64,000 bases of DNA, from positions 8,271,501 through 8,335,500 of the forward strand of contig NZ_JBEJGX010000003.1 of NCBI RefSeq assembly GCF_040253635.1. Direction: 5' to 3'. The notes under the pieces were generated by a model, which had not been told where the DNA came from, searched no databases, and was given only the letters and a program-made list of their open reading frames with translations. The stretch comes from Streptomyces sp. Edi2. Its GTDB lineage: Bacteria; Actinomycetota; Actinomycetes; Streptomycetales; Streptomycetaceae. Below are positions 52,352-61,763 of this stretch, one piece after another; the stretch's first letter is position 1, and every line of letters starts with the position of its first letter. The position numbers and the translations under genes are program-made.

Positions 52352-53347
52352 TCACAGAACCGCCACCGGATTGACGGGCGAGCCCGTGCCGCCGGGGATG
52401 TCCAGCGGGGCCACCACGAGGAGGAACGCATAACGGCCCGCCCCCGCGGCGGTGGCCGAGAGGGCTTCGAGGTCGAGATTGTCCAGGAGCGGCACTCCCA
52501 TTGCGGCGAGGGCGAGCGCATGGACCGGAGAATGCAGGCCGTCGACCGGTGAGGGCCGTACATCGCTGTCGCCGTCGCCACCGAGCAGAGCGATACCCCG
52601 CTCGGCCAGCAGAGGCACGGCGTCCACATGGAAGCCCGCGCTCGCCGTGCCGGGATCCCAGACGCCCAGTTCCCGGCGCCGGCGGACGCTGCCGGACCGC
52701 AGCAGCACCGCGTCCCCCTCGCCGATCGTCACGTCGAGTGCCTGCTCCGCGGCCACGATGTCCGCCGCGTGCACGGCCCGCCCGGGCTCCAGCCAGGCGC
52801 ACCCCAGCACTGTGGGCAGGTCGAGCAGCACCCCCCTGGTCACGAGGGGGCCCAGCGCCGATACGTCACCGAAGCGGGCCCCGCCGGCATCGACCCACTC
52901 GTGCGCGCTGCGGCCGTCGTAGAGCTGCCCCCGGTAGGCGACGTGGGACAGCGCGTCCAGATGGCTGACGGCCTTGCCGTGGTAGTCGGCGGCGAGGAAG
53001 TCCTTGTGCGTGGAGGGTTCCGGGGGCTCGATGTCGCCGAGGTCGGACATGTAGTGCAGGGCGGGTCTGCTGTTGTCCGGCCCGGGGGTCGTGTTCCAGG
53101 GGCGCCCCAGAGGGACGGTGGTTCCGGACCGGACCAGAGCGGTGGCCCGCCGTACGTGGTCCGGGGTCACCCGGTTCCAGGCGCCGCGGTCGGCGCGGGT
53201 CCAGCGGCCCCATGTGCGCACCGTCTCGAAGAGCGCGTCGAACTCCTGGCGGGAGACGGCAGGCCCGTTGCCCGCACCGGCAGGCCCGTTGTCCGCACCG
53301 GCAGGCGCAGGCGGGGGAATCGGCGACTCGCTGGGGTTGCCGGTCAT
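52352..53347 (-). CDS. Cyclase family (kynurenine-formamidase-like) metalloenzyme
   Basis: A 331-residue protein of the cyclase/amidohydrolase family (PF04199). The metal site is in GKAVSHLDALSHVAY (HxDxxxH) and a downstream LLGGDGDSDV segment. TVPLGRPWNTTPGPDNSRPA and GVLLDLPTVLGCAWLEPG are typical. The N-terminal ~35 residues are Pro/Gly/Ala-rich with a repeated GPAGAGNGPA-like unit. Related enzymes hydrolyse N-formylkynurenine or isatin; substrate unknown. Confidence 0.85.
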   Translation of the reverse strand: MTGNPSESPIPPPAPAGADNGPAGAGNGPAVSRQEFDALFETVRTWGRWTRADRGAWNRVTPDHVRRATALVRSGTTVPLGRPWNTTPGPDNSRPALHYMSDLGDIEPPEPSTHKDFLAADYHGKAVSHLDALSHVAYRGQLYDGRSAHEWVDAGGARFGDVSALGPLVTRGVLLDLPTVLGCAWLEPGRAVHAADIVAAEQALDVTIGEGDAVLLRSGSVRRRRELGVWDPGTASAGFHVDAVPLLAERGIALLGGDGDSDVRPSPVDGLHSPVHALALAAMGVPLLDNLDLEALSATAAGAGRYAFLLVVAPLDIPGGTGSPVNPVAVL

Positions 53348-53486
53348 CTGCGCAGCGCTCCATGGGGGGGAGGGGACACCCTGCTTCCGGGCGTCGTCAC
53401 CGTGTCCGGTCGGCTGCAGTATGGCTCAGCGTCGCGCCGTGGTGACGACGCCACCAGGAGTGTCGTCACACCGGACGCGTCCCCGG

Positions 53487-55331
53487 TCAAGCAACCGTCA
53501 CCGTGGGGGAGTACATGTCCCACCACAGGGCCAGATCCAGCGTCCGTTCGAGGCCGCTCCGGGACGCCTGGGTGATCCGGGGCGCCTCGTGCTGCGCCAC
53601 ACGCTCCAGCCAGGCGCGGTCGACGAGGTCGAAGACGGGGTGCGAGGGGCGCGACAGCAGGTCCTTGGCGTGCTGCTGGAGCGCGACCGCGTACTGCGGG
53701 TCCTGTGTGGAGGGGTAGGGGCTCTTCACCCGGTCGTACACCGACTGCGGCAGCAGATCCGCCGTGGCCTCGCGCAGCAGGCTCTTCTCCCGTCCGTCGA
53801 AGGACTTCAGCGACCAGGGCGCGTTGTAGACGTACTCCACCAGCCGGTGGTCACAGAACGGCACCCGCACTTCCAGTCCGACCGCCATGCTCGCGCGGTC
53901 CTTGCGGTCGAGCAGGATCCGCACGAAGCGCGTCAGGTGCAGATAGCAGATCGTGCGCATCCGGAACTCGAAGTCGCTCTCCCCGTCGAGACGTTCCACG
54001 CCCTTGACGGCACAGCGGTAGCCGTCCTGGATGTAGGACCCGAGGTCGAGGGCGTCGGTGACGGCGGGGGTGAGGATGTTGCCGTCGTCGCCGAAGCGCT
54101 CGGCGATGCGGACGAGCCAGGGGAAGGTGTGGGCCTTGCGGGCCTCTTCGTCGAAGAACTGCTGGTAGCCGCCGAAGACCTCGTCGGCCGACTCGCCGGA
54201 CAGGGCGACCGTCGAATGCTGCCGGATCGCCTTGAACAGCAGGTAGAGCGAGGCGTCCATATCGCCGAAGCCCATCGGGAGGTCCCGCGCGCCGATGACC
54301 TTTGCGCGGACATCGAGGTCGGCCAGGTGGGCCGAGTCCAGCACGATGTCCTGGTGGTCGGTGCCGGCGAGACGGGCCACGTCGTGCACAAAGGGCGTGT
54401 CGGGAGTGGCACGCAGCTCGTCGGCCACGAAGTGCTCGGTCCGGCCGGCGAAGTCGACGGCGAAACTCCGTACGCTCCCGCCCACCTCGCCCAGCTGACG
54501 GGCCGCCAGCGCGGTCATCGCCGAGGAGTCCAGGCCGCCCGACAGCAGGGTGCAGCGCGGCACATCGGCGACGAGCTGACGCCGGACGATGTCGTCGAGC
54601 AGCTGACGGACACGGGCGATCGAGGTCTCCTGGTCGTCCTGGTGGGCCCGGGTCCGCAGCGACCAGTAGACGTGCCGGCGCAGTCCGTCGCGGTCCACGG
54701 TGACCACCGTGCCGGGCTCCACCTCGTGCATGCCCTCCCAGACGGCGTGGCCGGGCGTCTTGACGAAGGCGAAGAGCTCGCGGAGGCCGTCGGGGCCGAC
54801 CTTCCGGGCGGCGAGCGGATGGGCGAGGATCGCCTTGGGCTCGGAGCCGAACAGCACGCCATCGGGGGTGGGGTAGTAGTACAACGGCTTGATGCCCATC
54901 CGGTCGCGGATCATGACGAGCCGCCTGCGCTGCTCGTCCCAGACCGCGAAGGCGAACATCCCGTTGAGCCGTTCGGCGACCGCCTCCCCCCATTCGAGGT
55001 ATCCGCGCAGGACGACCTCGGTGTCGGAGCCGGTCGTGAAGCGGTGGCCCCTGGAGGCGAGTTCGTCGCGCAGCTCGCCGAAGTTGTAGGTCTCGCCGGA
55101 GTACACGAGGGCGACCGGGCTCCCGTCCGCCCGGTCGGCGGTCATCGGCTGACGTCCACCGGGCAGATCGATGATGGCGAGGCGGCGGTGCCCGAGAGCG
55201 GCGGACCCCTGCACCCATGTGCCACGGGCATCGGGCCCGCGGCAGGCCATCGTCTCGGTCATCGCGTCCACGGTTTCCCGCTCGGAGCGCAGATCACGGT
55301 CGAAGGAAACCCAGCCGGTGATGCCACACAT
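53487..55331 (-). CDS. asnB: Asparagine synthase (glutamine-hydrolysing)
   Basis: A 614-residue AsnB-type amidotransferase. The class II glutaminase starts MCGITGWVSFDRDLRSE with Cys2 as nucleophile, then CRGPDARGTWVQGSAALGHR and LVYSGETYNFGELRDELASR. The synthetase domain has the ATP-PP loop CTLLSGGLDSSAMTALAARQ and LSGESADEVFGGYQQFFDEE. Length and order match stand-alone AsnB. It could be housekeeping or could amidate a natural product; no biosynthetic genes are adjacent. Confidence 0.93.
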   Translation of the reverse strand: MCGITGWVSFDRDLRSERETVDAMTETMACRGPDARGTWVQGSAALGHRRLAIIDLPGGRQPMTADRADGSPVALVYSGETYNFGELRDELASRGHRFTTGSDTEVVLRGYLEWGEAVAERLNGMFAFAVWDEQRRRLVMIRDRMGIKPLYYYPTPDGVLFGSEPKAILAHPLAARKVGPDGLRELFAFVKTPGHAVWEGMHEVEPGTVVTVDRDGLRRHVYWSLRTRAHQDDQETSIARVRQLLDDIVRRQLVADVPRCTLLSGGLDSSAMTALAARQLGEVGGSVRSFAVDFAGRTEHFVADELRATPDTPFVHDVARLAGTDHQDIVLDSAHLADLDVRAKVIGARDLPMGFGDMDASLYLLFKAIRQHSTVALSGESADEVFGGYQQFFDEEARKAHTFPWLVRIAERFGDDGNILTPAVTDALDLGSYIQDGYRCAVKGVERLDGESDFEFRMRTICYLHLTRFVRILLDRKDRASMAVGLEVRVPFCDHRLVEYVYNAPWSLKSFDGREKSLLREATADLLPQSVYDRVKSPYPSTQDPQYAVALQQHAKDLLSRPSHPVFDLVDRAWLERVAQHEAPRITQASRSGLERTLDLALWWDMYSPTVTVA

Positions 55332-55731
55332 GCCATGTCCTCCCGATCACGACTCGAAAGCCGCCGGTCGGCACGGGCGGGCACGCCGGTGCCCGGTCGC
55401 CCGGCAGCCGGCCTCGCGGCGAGTCAGTTGTATCGAGCACCTATGTGACGAGCGTGTTCCTCGGTCGCCGCGCCGTCAACCTGGCCGTCACCCGCCGGGA
55501 CCGCGCGCCGGCCACGGCTCTCCACCCGGAAAACCGGCCCGGCGGGGCACGTGAGCTGCCGCTCTGCTGCGCCGGCCGGGCCGGGCGGGCGGTCCGGCGG
55601 AAAGCTACGCCATACGGGAGCGAGGGCAAGGTTTTACCCGGCACCCGGCACCCGGCACCCGGAAGCCGGCATCCGCCGCCTGCCCCTGCCACCCGGCATC
55701 GGGGGCCCCTGCGCGCCGGAGCACCGCCGCG
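55332..55731. other. 400-bp gap with short tandem repeats
   Basis: No supported gene. GGCACCC is repeated three times at about 55640-55660 and CACCCGGCA/CCGGCATC variants continue to 55700. No hairpin as strong as elsewhere was found. Confidence 0.4.
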
Positions 55732-57819
55732 CTAGGAACCGGCGCCGAAGGGCCGGGTGCGGGCAATGAGCAGGGCGACGTCATCCGGGTCGTCGGGCCG
55801 CCGCAGGTCGCTGAGGAGCCGGTCGCAGGTCTCCTCCAGCGAGCGGCCGGGCGCGTCGAGCAGGCGGAGCAGGGTGTCGAGACGTTCGTCGATGGGGTGG
55901 TAGCGGGTTTCGACCAACCCGTCGGTGTACAGGACGAGTTGGTCGCCGGGGTCGAGACGGAAGGTGACGGTCTCGAAGGGGACGCCGCCGACTCCGAGCG
56001 GGGTACCGGTGGGCAGGTCGAGGAGTTCGGGGCGTTGGCCGCTGCGGACCAGGACGGGCGGCAGGTGGCCGGCGGTGGCGATATGGCATTCGGCGCGATG
56101 CGGATCGTGGACGGCGTAGACGCAGGTGGCGATGTAGTGCTCCAGCCCTGAGGTGATCTTGTCGAGGTGCTGGAGGACCTGGGCGGGGTCGAGATCGAGG
56201 TCGGCGAAGGCGCTGGTGGCGGTGCGCAGGCGGCCCATGGTGGCGGCGGCGTCGATACCGCTGCCCATGACGTCGCCCACGACGAGTGCGGTCTTGTCCC
56301 CTTCGAGCGGAAGGACGTCGTACCAGTCGCCGCCGATCTCATAGGTGGCCTGCGCGGGCCGGTACCGGGAGGCGATCTGCAGACCGGGCAGGTGGGGCGG
56401 ATGGTCGGGGAGCAGGCTGCGCTGCAGGGTCTCGGCGGCGTTGCGCACGCTCTGGTGCGACCGTGCGTTGTCGATGCAGACGGCGGCGCGGGAGGCCAGT
56501 TCGGCGGCGAGGGCGAGGTCGTCCTCGTCGAAGGGCAGCGGGTTGCGGGCGCGGGTGAGCCCCAGGCAGCCGAGGATCTGGCCGCGGGCGGTGAGCGGGG
56601 CCAGCAGGTAGGAGTGCACCCCGGCGCGGGCCAGCAAGGTGGCGGCGTGGTCGTCGCGGGCGATGCGTGCCAGGTCGGCGTCATCCGCGTGGGAGACCAG
56701 GATCGGGCGGCCGGTGCGTACGCACCGGGTGGCCAGGCGGTCGGCCTCGTAGGCGGCGGTCTGGCCGGGAGGGTCGGCGGCCTGGAGGGCTTCGGTGGGA
56801 TAGGCGCCCTTCACGGCGAGGGCGCGGAAGAGCGCGGGGCCCTCGTCACGGGCCGGGCGGTGCTCGCCCAGGATGGAGTCGAGCACATCGACGGTGACCA
56901 CGTCGGCGAGTTCGGGAACGGTGACCTCGGCCAGCTCCCGCGCGGTCTGTTCCACCTCCAAGGTGGTGCCGATACGGGCCGAACCGTCCGCGATCAGGGC
57001 CAGACGCCGCCGGGCCTCGCTGGCCTCCAGGGCGGACTGATACCGGTCGGTGACGTCCACCACCAGGTCGGCCACCCCGAGAACCCGCCCTTGGGGGTCC
57101 TCCAGCCGGTACAACGAGATGGACCAGGCGCGCTGCTGGTCCGGGTCGGAGGGGCTGCGGCCGACAACCGTGGCCTGGTCGACCATGGGGACGCCCGTTT
57201 CGAGTACCTGCCGCATCGCGGCCTCGGGCACCTCGAACTTCGCGGCGGTCATGATCTCGCGGTAGCGCCGGCCGAGGTGATCCTTCGCGGGAATGCCGTG
57301 CATCCGTTCCAGCGCGGGGTTGACGGAGACGTAGCGCAGCTCGGTGTCGAGAATCGCCAGCCCGATGGGGGACTGGGAGATCAGCCGGGTGGACAGCGCG
57401 ACATCCCGCTCCACCTCGCGGAGCGTCGGTGAGTCGGTGGCGAGCCCGAGGGCGTAGAAATCGCCGTGGTCGTCCGTCAGCCGCATATTGCGCAGCTCCA
57501 CCAGCCGCGCCGCGCCGTCCTTGTGGCGGATGGGGAAGGTGCCGCCCCAGCTCCGGCCGGTCTCCATGACCTCGGCGAACTTCTTGATGACCAGGTCCCA
57601 GTGCTCTTCGTGGATGAGCAGCGGCGCGGCGTACTGCCCGAGGGCTTCCTCGGCGGAGTAGCCGTACAGGTCCGCGGCCTGCGGGCTCCACAGCACGATC
57701 CGCCCGTCGGCATCCACCAGCACCGCGGCGACGGCGAGAAGGTCCATCAGCCCGCTCGGCTGCGACGACTTGCCCTCCGGTCCACCGGCGCCGGCCGGCC
57801 GCGCCTCGTCTGCGCTCAC
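55732..57819 (-). CDS. PAS-PAS-GAF-SpoIIE (PP2C) phosphatase
   Basis: A 695-residue signalling phosphatase. PAS1 is AVLVDADGRIVLWSPQAADL with YGYSAEEALGQ. PAS2 is IGLAILDTELRYVSVNPALE with RMHGIPAKDHLG. The GAF region contains GVHSYLLAPLTARGQILGCL and LASRAAVCIDNAR. The PP2C domain shows YEIGGDWYDVLPLEGDKTAL, VVGDVMGSGIDAAATMGRLR and CHIATAGHLPPVLV. GTG 57819 follows AAGGAG. Unlike the phosphatase at 49146 it lacks the HATPase module. Likely part of a partner-switching sigma-factor pathway. Confidence 0.9.
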   Translation of the reverse strand: MSADEARPAGAGGPEGKSSQPSGLMDLLAVAAVLVDADGRIVLWSPQAADLYGYSAEEALGQYAAPLLIHEEHWDLVIKKFAEVMETGRSWGGTFPIRHKDGAARLVELRNMRLTDDHGDFYALGLATDSPTLREVERDVALSTRLISQSPIGLAILDTELRYVSVNPALERMHGIPAKDHLGRRYREIMTAAKFEVPEAAMRQVLETGVPMVDQATVVGRSPSDPDQQRAWSISLYRLEDPQGRVLGVADLVVDVTDRYQSALEASEARRRLALIADGSARIGTTLEVEQTARELAEVTVPELADVVTVDVLDSILGEHRPARDEGPALFRALAVKGAYPTEALQAADPPGQTAAYEADRLATRCVRTGRPILVSHADDADLARIARDDHAATLLARAGVHSYLLAPLTARGQILGCLGLTRARNPLPFDEDDLALAAELASRAAVCIDNARSHQSVRNAAETLQRSLLPDHPPHLPGLQIASRYRPAQATYEIGGDWYDVLPLEGDKTALVVGDVMGSGIDAAATMGRLRTATSAFADLDLDPAQVLQHLDKITSGLEHYIATCVYAVHDPHRAECHIATAGHLPPVLVRSGQRPELLDLPTGTPLGVGGVPFETVTFRLDPGDQLVLYTDGLVETRYHPIDERLDTLLRLLDAPGRSLEETCDRLLSDLRRPDDPDDVALLIARTRPFGAGS

Positions 57820-58196
57820 CCCGGCACTCCTTCCGTCTGCCGGACCACGGGAGGTGTGCCCACACCCCGTTCCGTGGCCCGACCCGCCCACGTGTCTCTG
57901 TGGCCTGCCCCTGGCAGGTGAGTGCTGTGGCTTCCATCGTCCCCCGGGATCGCCCGCCCGCATACTCGTCGCCGCCGCGTCTGCGCGTTTCGAGCGGCCT
58001 GGGCTGCACACAGTGGCCTGCGCGCCCGGGCGGCCACGCCGCTCACGTCGCCCCCGGGACATCCATGCGGTCATGAGGCATGCAAGCGGCGACCGAGCTC
58101 CCCCGATCCACATCTATTGCCGCACTGCCAAAACTTGCCGATCCGGCAACCGAGGATCAAAGTTGAATCCACACTCAAGCGAGATCGGAGCACGCC
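57820..58196. promoter_or_regulatory. Divergent gap between phosphatase and small membrane protein
   Basis: 377 bases without a supported gene. An inverted repeat TTGCCG-ATC-CGGCAA is at 58135-58149, preceded by partial copies (ATTGCCGC and CTTGCC). It stands 48 bases before the small membrane protein gene. Confidence 0.4.
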
Positions 58197-58352
58197 GTGG
58201 TCGTTCTCGGAATCATTCTGCTCGTCATCGGATTCGTGACCGGCATTTCCATCCTGTGGACCATCGGGGTCATTCTTGCCGTGATCGGCGCGATTCTGTG
58301 GCTCCTCGGCACGATGGGGCACGCGGTCGCCGGCCGAAAGCACTACTGGTAG
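58197..58352 (+). CDS. DUF6131-like 51-residue membrane protein
   Basis: GTG start with GGAG ten bases upstream. The peptide is nearly all hydrophobic: VVLGIILLVIGFVTGISILW, then IGVILAVIGAILWLLGTMGH, ending AVAGRKHYW. It forms two short membrane helices and a basic tail, matching the DUF6131 family I recall from actinobacteria. Function unknown. Confidence 0.78.
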   Translation: MVVLGIILLVIGFVTGISILWTIGVILAVIGAILWLLGTMGHAVAGRKHYW

Positions 58353-58428
58353 CGCGACCGCACTACGGGTCTGACCCCTGGACGGGTCTGCCCCTTGGAC
58401 TGACGACCCCTGGCCGCCTCAGGAGCCG

Positions 58429-59943
58429 TCAGTCCGTGGCGGCCGCAGCGGCAGCCCGCCGGCGTGCGAGCACGCCCAGAACGAGGTCCACGACCAAGAA
58501 CACGGCGAGCGACGTGCCGAGCAGTGGCACTGCCCAGCCCACCACCACGACGACGAGCGCGAGCGGAATCAGCACGGGCAGCGGAACCTGCCGCCAGGCG
58601 CCCCGGGAGATCGGCCGTCCGACGGACAGGGTGCGGTCGCGGGTGGGACGGCGCTGCCACCACATCCGGTATCCCCAGAGAACGAGGAAGATCAGCGCGA
58701 GGGCGAGCGCGGCCAGCGCGAGCTGGTTGACGATGCCGAAGAGCGTGCCGGTGTGCAGGTCGATGCCGTAGCGGGTGAGCTTGGCCAGGACGGGATAGTC
58801 GGCGAAACGCGAGACGTCGGTGATCTTTCCCGTGCCCGGGTCCACCGCCACCGCGTCCTGCTTCTCGGGCCAGCTGCGCTGGACCTGCTTGACGACATAG
58901 GTCGTGTTCTTGCCCGTCGGCAGGTCGATCTCGACGGGGTTGGACAGCCCCTTGGCGCGAGCCGCCCCGAGTACCTTGTCGATGCCCACGTCCGCGGACG
59001 CCGCCCCGCTCGACGCGCCGCCCTTCTTCCCGTCCATCCCCGGCATGTCGGGCATCCCCGCCATCCCGCCGGAGCCACCGTGGTGCGCATGCTCCTGCGC
59101 CACCGCCGTCGAGACCACCGGTGTCGCCTGCCCCAGGGCCTGACGCAGCTCGTCGATGTTCCCTCCGGCGTACGTGGACCAGGTCAGGCCGGTTGCGGAC
59201 AGGAAGAACAGGCCGACCGCCGCCCAGACGCCCACCGCGCCGTGCCAGGACAGCGTCCGGCGCCGTCCGGTGGCGGTGCGATCCGGCAGGGCGAGGGCCC
59301 GCAGCTTGCGGTTCGTACGCTTCCGGCCGATCCACAGCGCGAGCCCGCCGCCGGCGACCACCCACAGCCAGCTGGCGGCCAGTTCGCTGTAGAGGCGGCC
59401 GTTCTCGCCCAGGTGCAGGTGGCGATGGAGATCGTCGAGCCAGGTGCGCAGCGGCAGCGCGCCCGTGGCGCCGTACGTCGGCAGCGCTCCCCGGATGCTG
59501 CCGGTGTGCGGATCGACGAAGACGGCGAGTTGGTGCTCGGCGGACACCCCTGGGACGCCGGCGAGCAGGACGCGCGTGGTGTCGCCCGGCTGCGGCGCCG
59601 GGCGCACGGCAGCGATCTTGCCCTCGGGATGCGCCTTGCGGGCGGCGGCGACCTGCCGCGACAGCGGCATCGTGTGCGCACCGGCCGGGACGCTCAACTC
59701 CTGCGCATAGACCACCTTCTCCGCCTGGAACGCCCCGGCGTACAGCAGTCCGGTGACCGCGGTGACCAGAAGAAAGGGCGCGACGAGCACACCGGCGTAG
59801 AAGTGCAGTCGCCACACCAGCGGGCGAAGGGCGGACCACCCGGTCCGCCGTACGGCCGCCCGCTGCGCACCGGAGCCGACGGCGTCCGGGGCATCGCCGG
59901 TATCGCCGGCATCGCTCGATGCGAGACGTTGTTCAGTGGGCAC
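58429..59943 (-). CDS. PepSY-TM membrane protein with Met/His-rich insert
   Basis: A 504-residue membrane protein of the PepSY-associated TM family. Helix 1 is WRLHFYAGVLVAPFLLVTAV with a conserved His. Two PepSY-like extracytoplasmic parts lie between helices (RQVAAARKAHPEGKIAAVRP; IDKVLGAARAKGLSNPVEID). WLDDLHRHLHLGENGRLYSE and RRTLSWHGAVGVWAAVGLFF add further His. An insert with HAHHGG and GMAGMPDMPGMDG near residue 290 looks able to bind copper or another soft metal. Related proteins are linked to siderophore or metal reduction. GTG 59943 follows GGGAG; an upstream GTG 59994 is possible. Confidence 0.83.
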   Translation of the reverse strand: MPTEQRLASSDAGDTGDAPDAVGSGAQRAAVRRTGWSALRPLVWRLHFYAGVLVAPFLLVTAVTGLLYAGAFQAEKVVYAQELSVPAGAHTMPLSRQVAAARKAHPEGKIAAVRPAPQPGDTTRVLLAGVPGVSAEHQLAVFVDPHTGSIRGALPTYGATGALPLRTWLDDLHRHLHLGENGRLYSELAASWLWVVAGGGLALWIGRKRTNRKLRALALPDRTATGRRRTLSWHGAVGVWAAVGLFFLSATGLTWSTYAGGNIDELRQALGQATPVVSTAVAQEHAHHGGSGGMAGMPDMPGMDGKKGGASSGAASADVGIDKVLGAARAKGLSNPVEIDLPTGKNTTYVVKQVQRSWPEKQDAVAVDPGTGKITDVSRFADYPVLAKLTRYGIDLHTGTLFGIVNQLALAALALALIFLVLWGYRMWWQRRPTRDRTLSVGRPISRGAWRQVPLPVLIPLALVVVVVGWAVPLLGTSLAVFLVVDLVLGVLARRRAAAAAATD

Positions 59944-60074
59944 CCGGGTGCTCCCAACTCGAAGGTGAGGTGGCCCGGTCCTCTGCCGTGCCACTTCAGG
60001 GAGTCGGATAACCGGACGTGCGAGTTCCGGCGAGCTGGTGTGACGTGGCCCATAGAGGCCCCCGCGTGCGGCAC

Positions 60075-60101
60075 CGGCTAGGGGGAGACACCCCCTAGCC
60101 G
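60075..60101. terminator. 11-bp hairpin at the end of the DUF3237 gene
   Basis: Arms CGGCTAGGGGG and CCCCCTAGCCG around AGACA. It contains the TAG stop of the minus-strand DUF3237 gene. The same GGGGGTGTCT core appears at two other stop codons in the window. Confidence 0.7.
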
Positions 60102-60544
60102 AGGGAGTACGCCTCGTAGCGGACGGCCTCGGTGGTACGGGCGCCCGAGGCTACGGCCAGGGTGCGGTTCAGCCACCGGTAGCGCTCGTCCCCGGTCTCG
60201 AAGCGGCAGAAGAGCCGGAAGTAGTACTCGGCGGGGTCCACCGCCTCCCCGGCGGCCAGCCTCCGGAGAACCTCGGGCGGGCCGTGGCGTACTCCGCTGG
60301 TCGAGAGGTAGAGAAGTGCGCCGTCATGAGTGCGCAGCGTGGAGCGGGTATCGATGCTGGCCATGCCGTCGGGGTGCAGCACCTGCCAGTCCGCCCCGCC
60401 GGGCAGGATCTCCCCGGACAGCCGGGGCCCTTCGAATGTCCCGCCGACGATGTTGATCACTCGGCGGCTGCCCCAGTGCGAGTCTCCGAGGTCGAGAACC
60501 GGGTCCAGTTTCACCTCGAAGACGGCGAGACTTTTCAGGTTCAC
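60095..60544 (-). CDS. DUF3237 family protein
   Basis: A 149-residue protein. LAVFEVKLDPVLDLGDSHWG, INIVGGTFEGPRLSGEILPG, GADWQVLHPDGMASIDTRST and LRTHDGALLYLSTSGVR are the DUF3237 pattern; YYFRLFCRFETGDERYRWLN is also conserved. GTG 60544 overlaps the monooxygenase stop by four bases, so it is preferred over GTG 60556. DUF3237 proteins often sit with aromatic-degradation or redox enzymes; the role is unknown. Confidence 0.85.
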   Translation of the reverse strand: MNLKSLAVFEVKLDPVLDLGDSHWGSRRVINIVGGTFEGPRLSGEILPGGADWQVLHPDGMASIDTRSTLRTHDGALLYLSTSGVRHGPPEVLRRLAAGEAVDPAEYYFRLFCRFETGDERYRWLNRTLAVASGARTTEAVRYEAYSLG

Positions 60545-61707
60545 CGCACGCTCCACGACGCGCGCTCGTTGAGCAGGGTCGGGTCGAAGCCCGCGGTGCG
60601 CTTGTAGGCAGCGGCGATCTCCGTGCGCTCTGCGAGCGGGACCACCTGCTCGATGTCCGCAAAGCCATCGGGAGCCCGCTCGTGGGCGAGCCTCATGACG
60701 ACCTCGGGCCCCTGGCGCCGGTTGGCGAGTTGGAGCGCGGTGGCGGCCGGCCTGCGGATGTCCTCGTACGCGGCGGCGGAGCCGGTCGTGGCGAGCGAGT
60801 GGGCGAGTACCCGGGCGTCGATGATCGCTTGGGACGCTCCGTTGGAGCCGATGGGGTACATGGCGTGCGCGGCGTCGCCCAGGAGGACGACGTCATCCCT
60901 GGTCCAGTGCGGCAGGGGCTCGCGGTCCACCATCGGGTACTCGTAGGCCGCCTCGGCCCCGGTGATGATCCCCGGCACGTCGAGCCAGTCGAACTTCCAG
61001 TCGGTGAAGTGCTCCACGACCGTGGCCAGGTCGGCGGGGCGGTTCCAGTTCCCGCGCTCAGGCGGTTCGCCGTCCAGTGGCCGCTCGGCGATCCAGTTGA
61101 TCAGCCGTCCGTCCCCGATCGGGTAGGCGACGAATTTCTGTGTGCCGTCCCCGGCCATGATCATGGACCGGCCGGTCAGGAACGGCTCGCAGGAGGACGT
61201 GCCCCGCCACAGTACGAGCCCGTTCCAGGGCGGTGCCCCTTCGCCGGGGAAGAGCGCGGCCCGGACGGCCGAGTGGATTCCGTCGGCGCCGATGAGCAGG
61301 CCGGAGTCGTGGCGCAGGCCGGTGATCCGGCTTCCGGTTCGGACGGAGCGGGTACCCAGGCGCTCGCGGACGGCGTCCAGCAGCAGCATTTGCAGCCTGC
61401 CCCGGTGCACCGAGTACTGCGGCCACCGGTAGCCGGCGCCGAGCCCGCGCGGTTCGGACCAGATCGCCTGCCCGTACCGGTTGAAGTAGGTCAGATCGGC
61501 GGTGGGGACACCGATCGCGGCCAGCCGGTCGGCCAGACCGAGCTCAGTCAACTCCCTTACGGCGTGCGGAAGAAGGTTGATCCCGACGCCGAGCGGACGG
61601 ATCTCCGGGGCCGCTTCGTGTATGACGACGTCGTCGAGTCCGGCCGCATGCAGGCTGAGTGCGGTGGCGAGCCCGCCGATACCGCCTCCTGCGATGGTGA
61701 TCCGCAC
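60541..61707 (-). CDS. FAD-dependent monooxygenase (PHBH/UbiH-like)
   Basis: A 388-residue flavoprotein hydroxylase. The FAD motif MRITIAGGGIGGLATALSLH is at the N terminus, a second FAD segment is GLLIGADGIHSAVRAAL, and the third is RDDVVLLGDAAHAMYPIGSN. The stretch before GADGIHS is shorter than usual. It resembles flavin-dependent oxidoreductases acting on phenolic or indole compounds. It is divergent from the MarR regulator across a 22-bp inverted repeat and coupled to DUF3237. Confidence 0.9.
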   Translation of the reverse strand: MRITIAGGGIGGLATALSLHAAGLDDVVIHEAAPEIRPLGVGINLLPHAVRELTELGLADRLAAIGVPTADLTYFNRYGQAIWSEPRGLGAGYRWPQYSVHRGRLQMLLLDAVRERLGTRSVRTGSRITGLRHDSGLLIGADGIHSAVRAALFPGEGAPPWNGLVLWRGTSSCEPFLTGRSMIMAGDGTQKFVAYPIGDGRLINWIAERPLDGEPPERGNWNRPADLATVVEHFTDWKFDWLDVPGIITGAEAAYEYPMVDREPLPHWTRDDVVLLGDAAHAMYPIGSNGASQAIIDARVLAHSLATTGSAAAYEDIRRPAATALQLANRRQGPEVVMRLAHERAPDGFADIEQVVPLAERTEIAAAYKRTAGFDPTLLNERASWSVR

Positions 61708-61723
61708 AGCACCCTCCAGGGAT

Positions 61724-61745
61724 GATTGTTATGGCCGTAACAATC
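61724..61745. promoter_or_regulatory. 22-bp inverted repeat, probable MarR operator
   Basis: Arms GATTGTTA and TAACAATC flank TGGCCG, so only one base pair is not symmetric. It is placed between the divergent monooxygenase (start 61707) and MarR gene. The unusually AT-rich arms in this genome and the position make it a strong operator candidate. Confidence 0.75.
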
Positions 61746-61763
61746 TCCCATCGCGCCGCTTCC

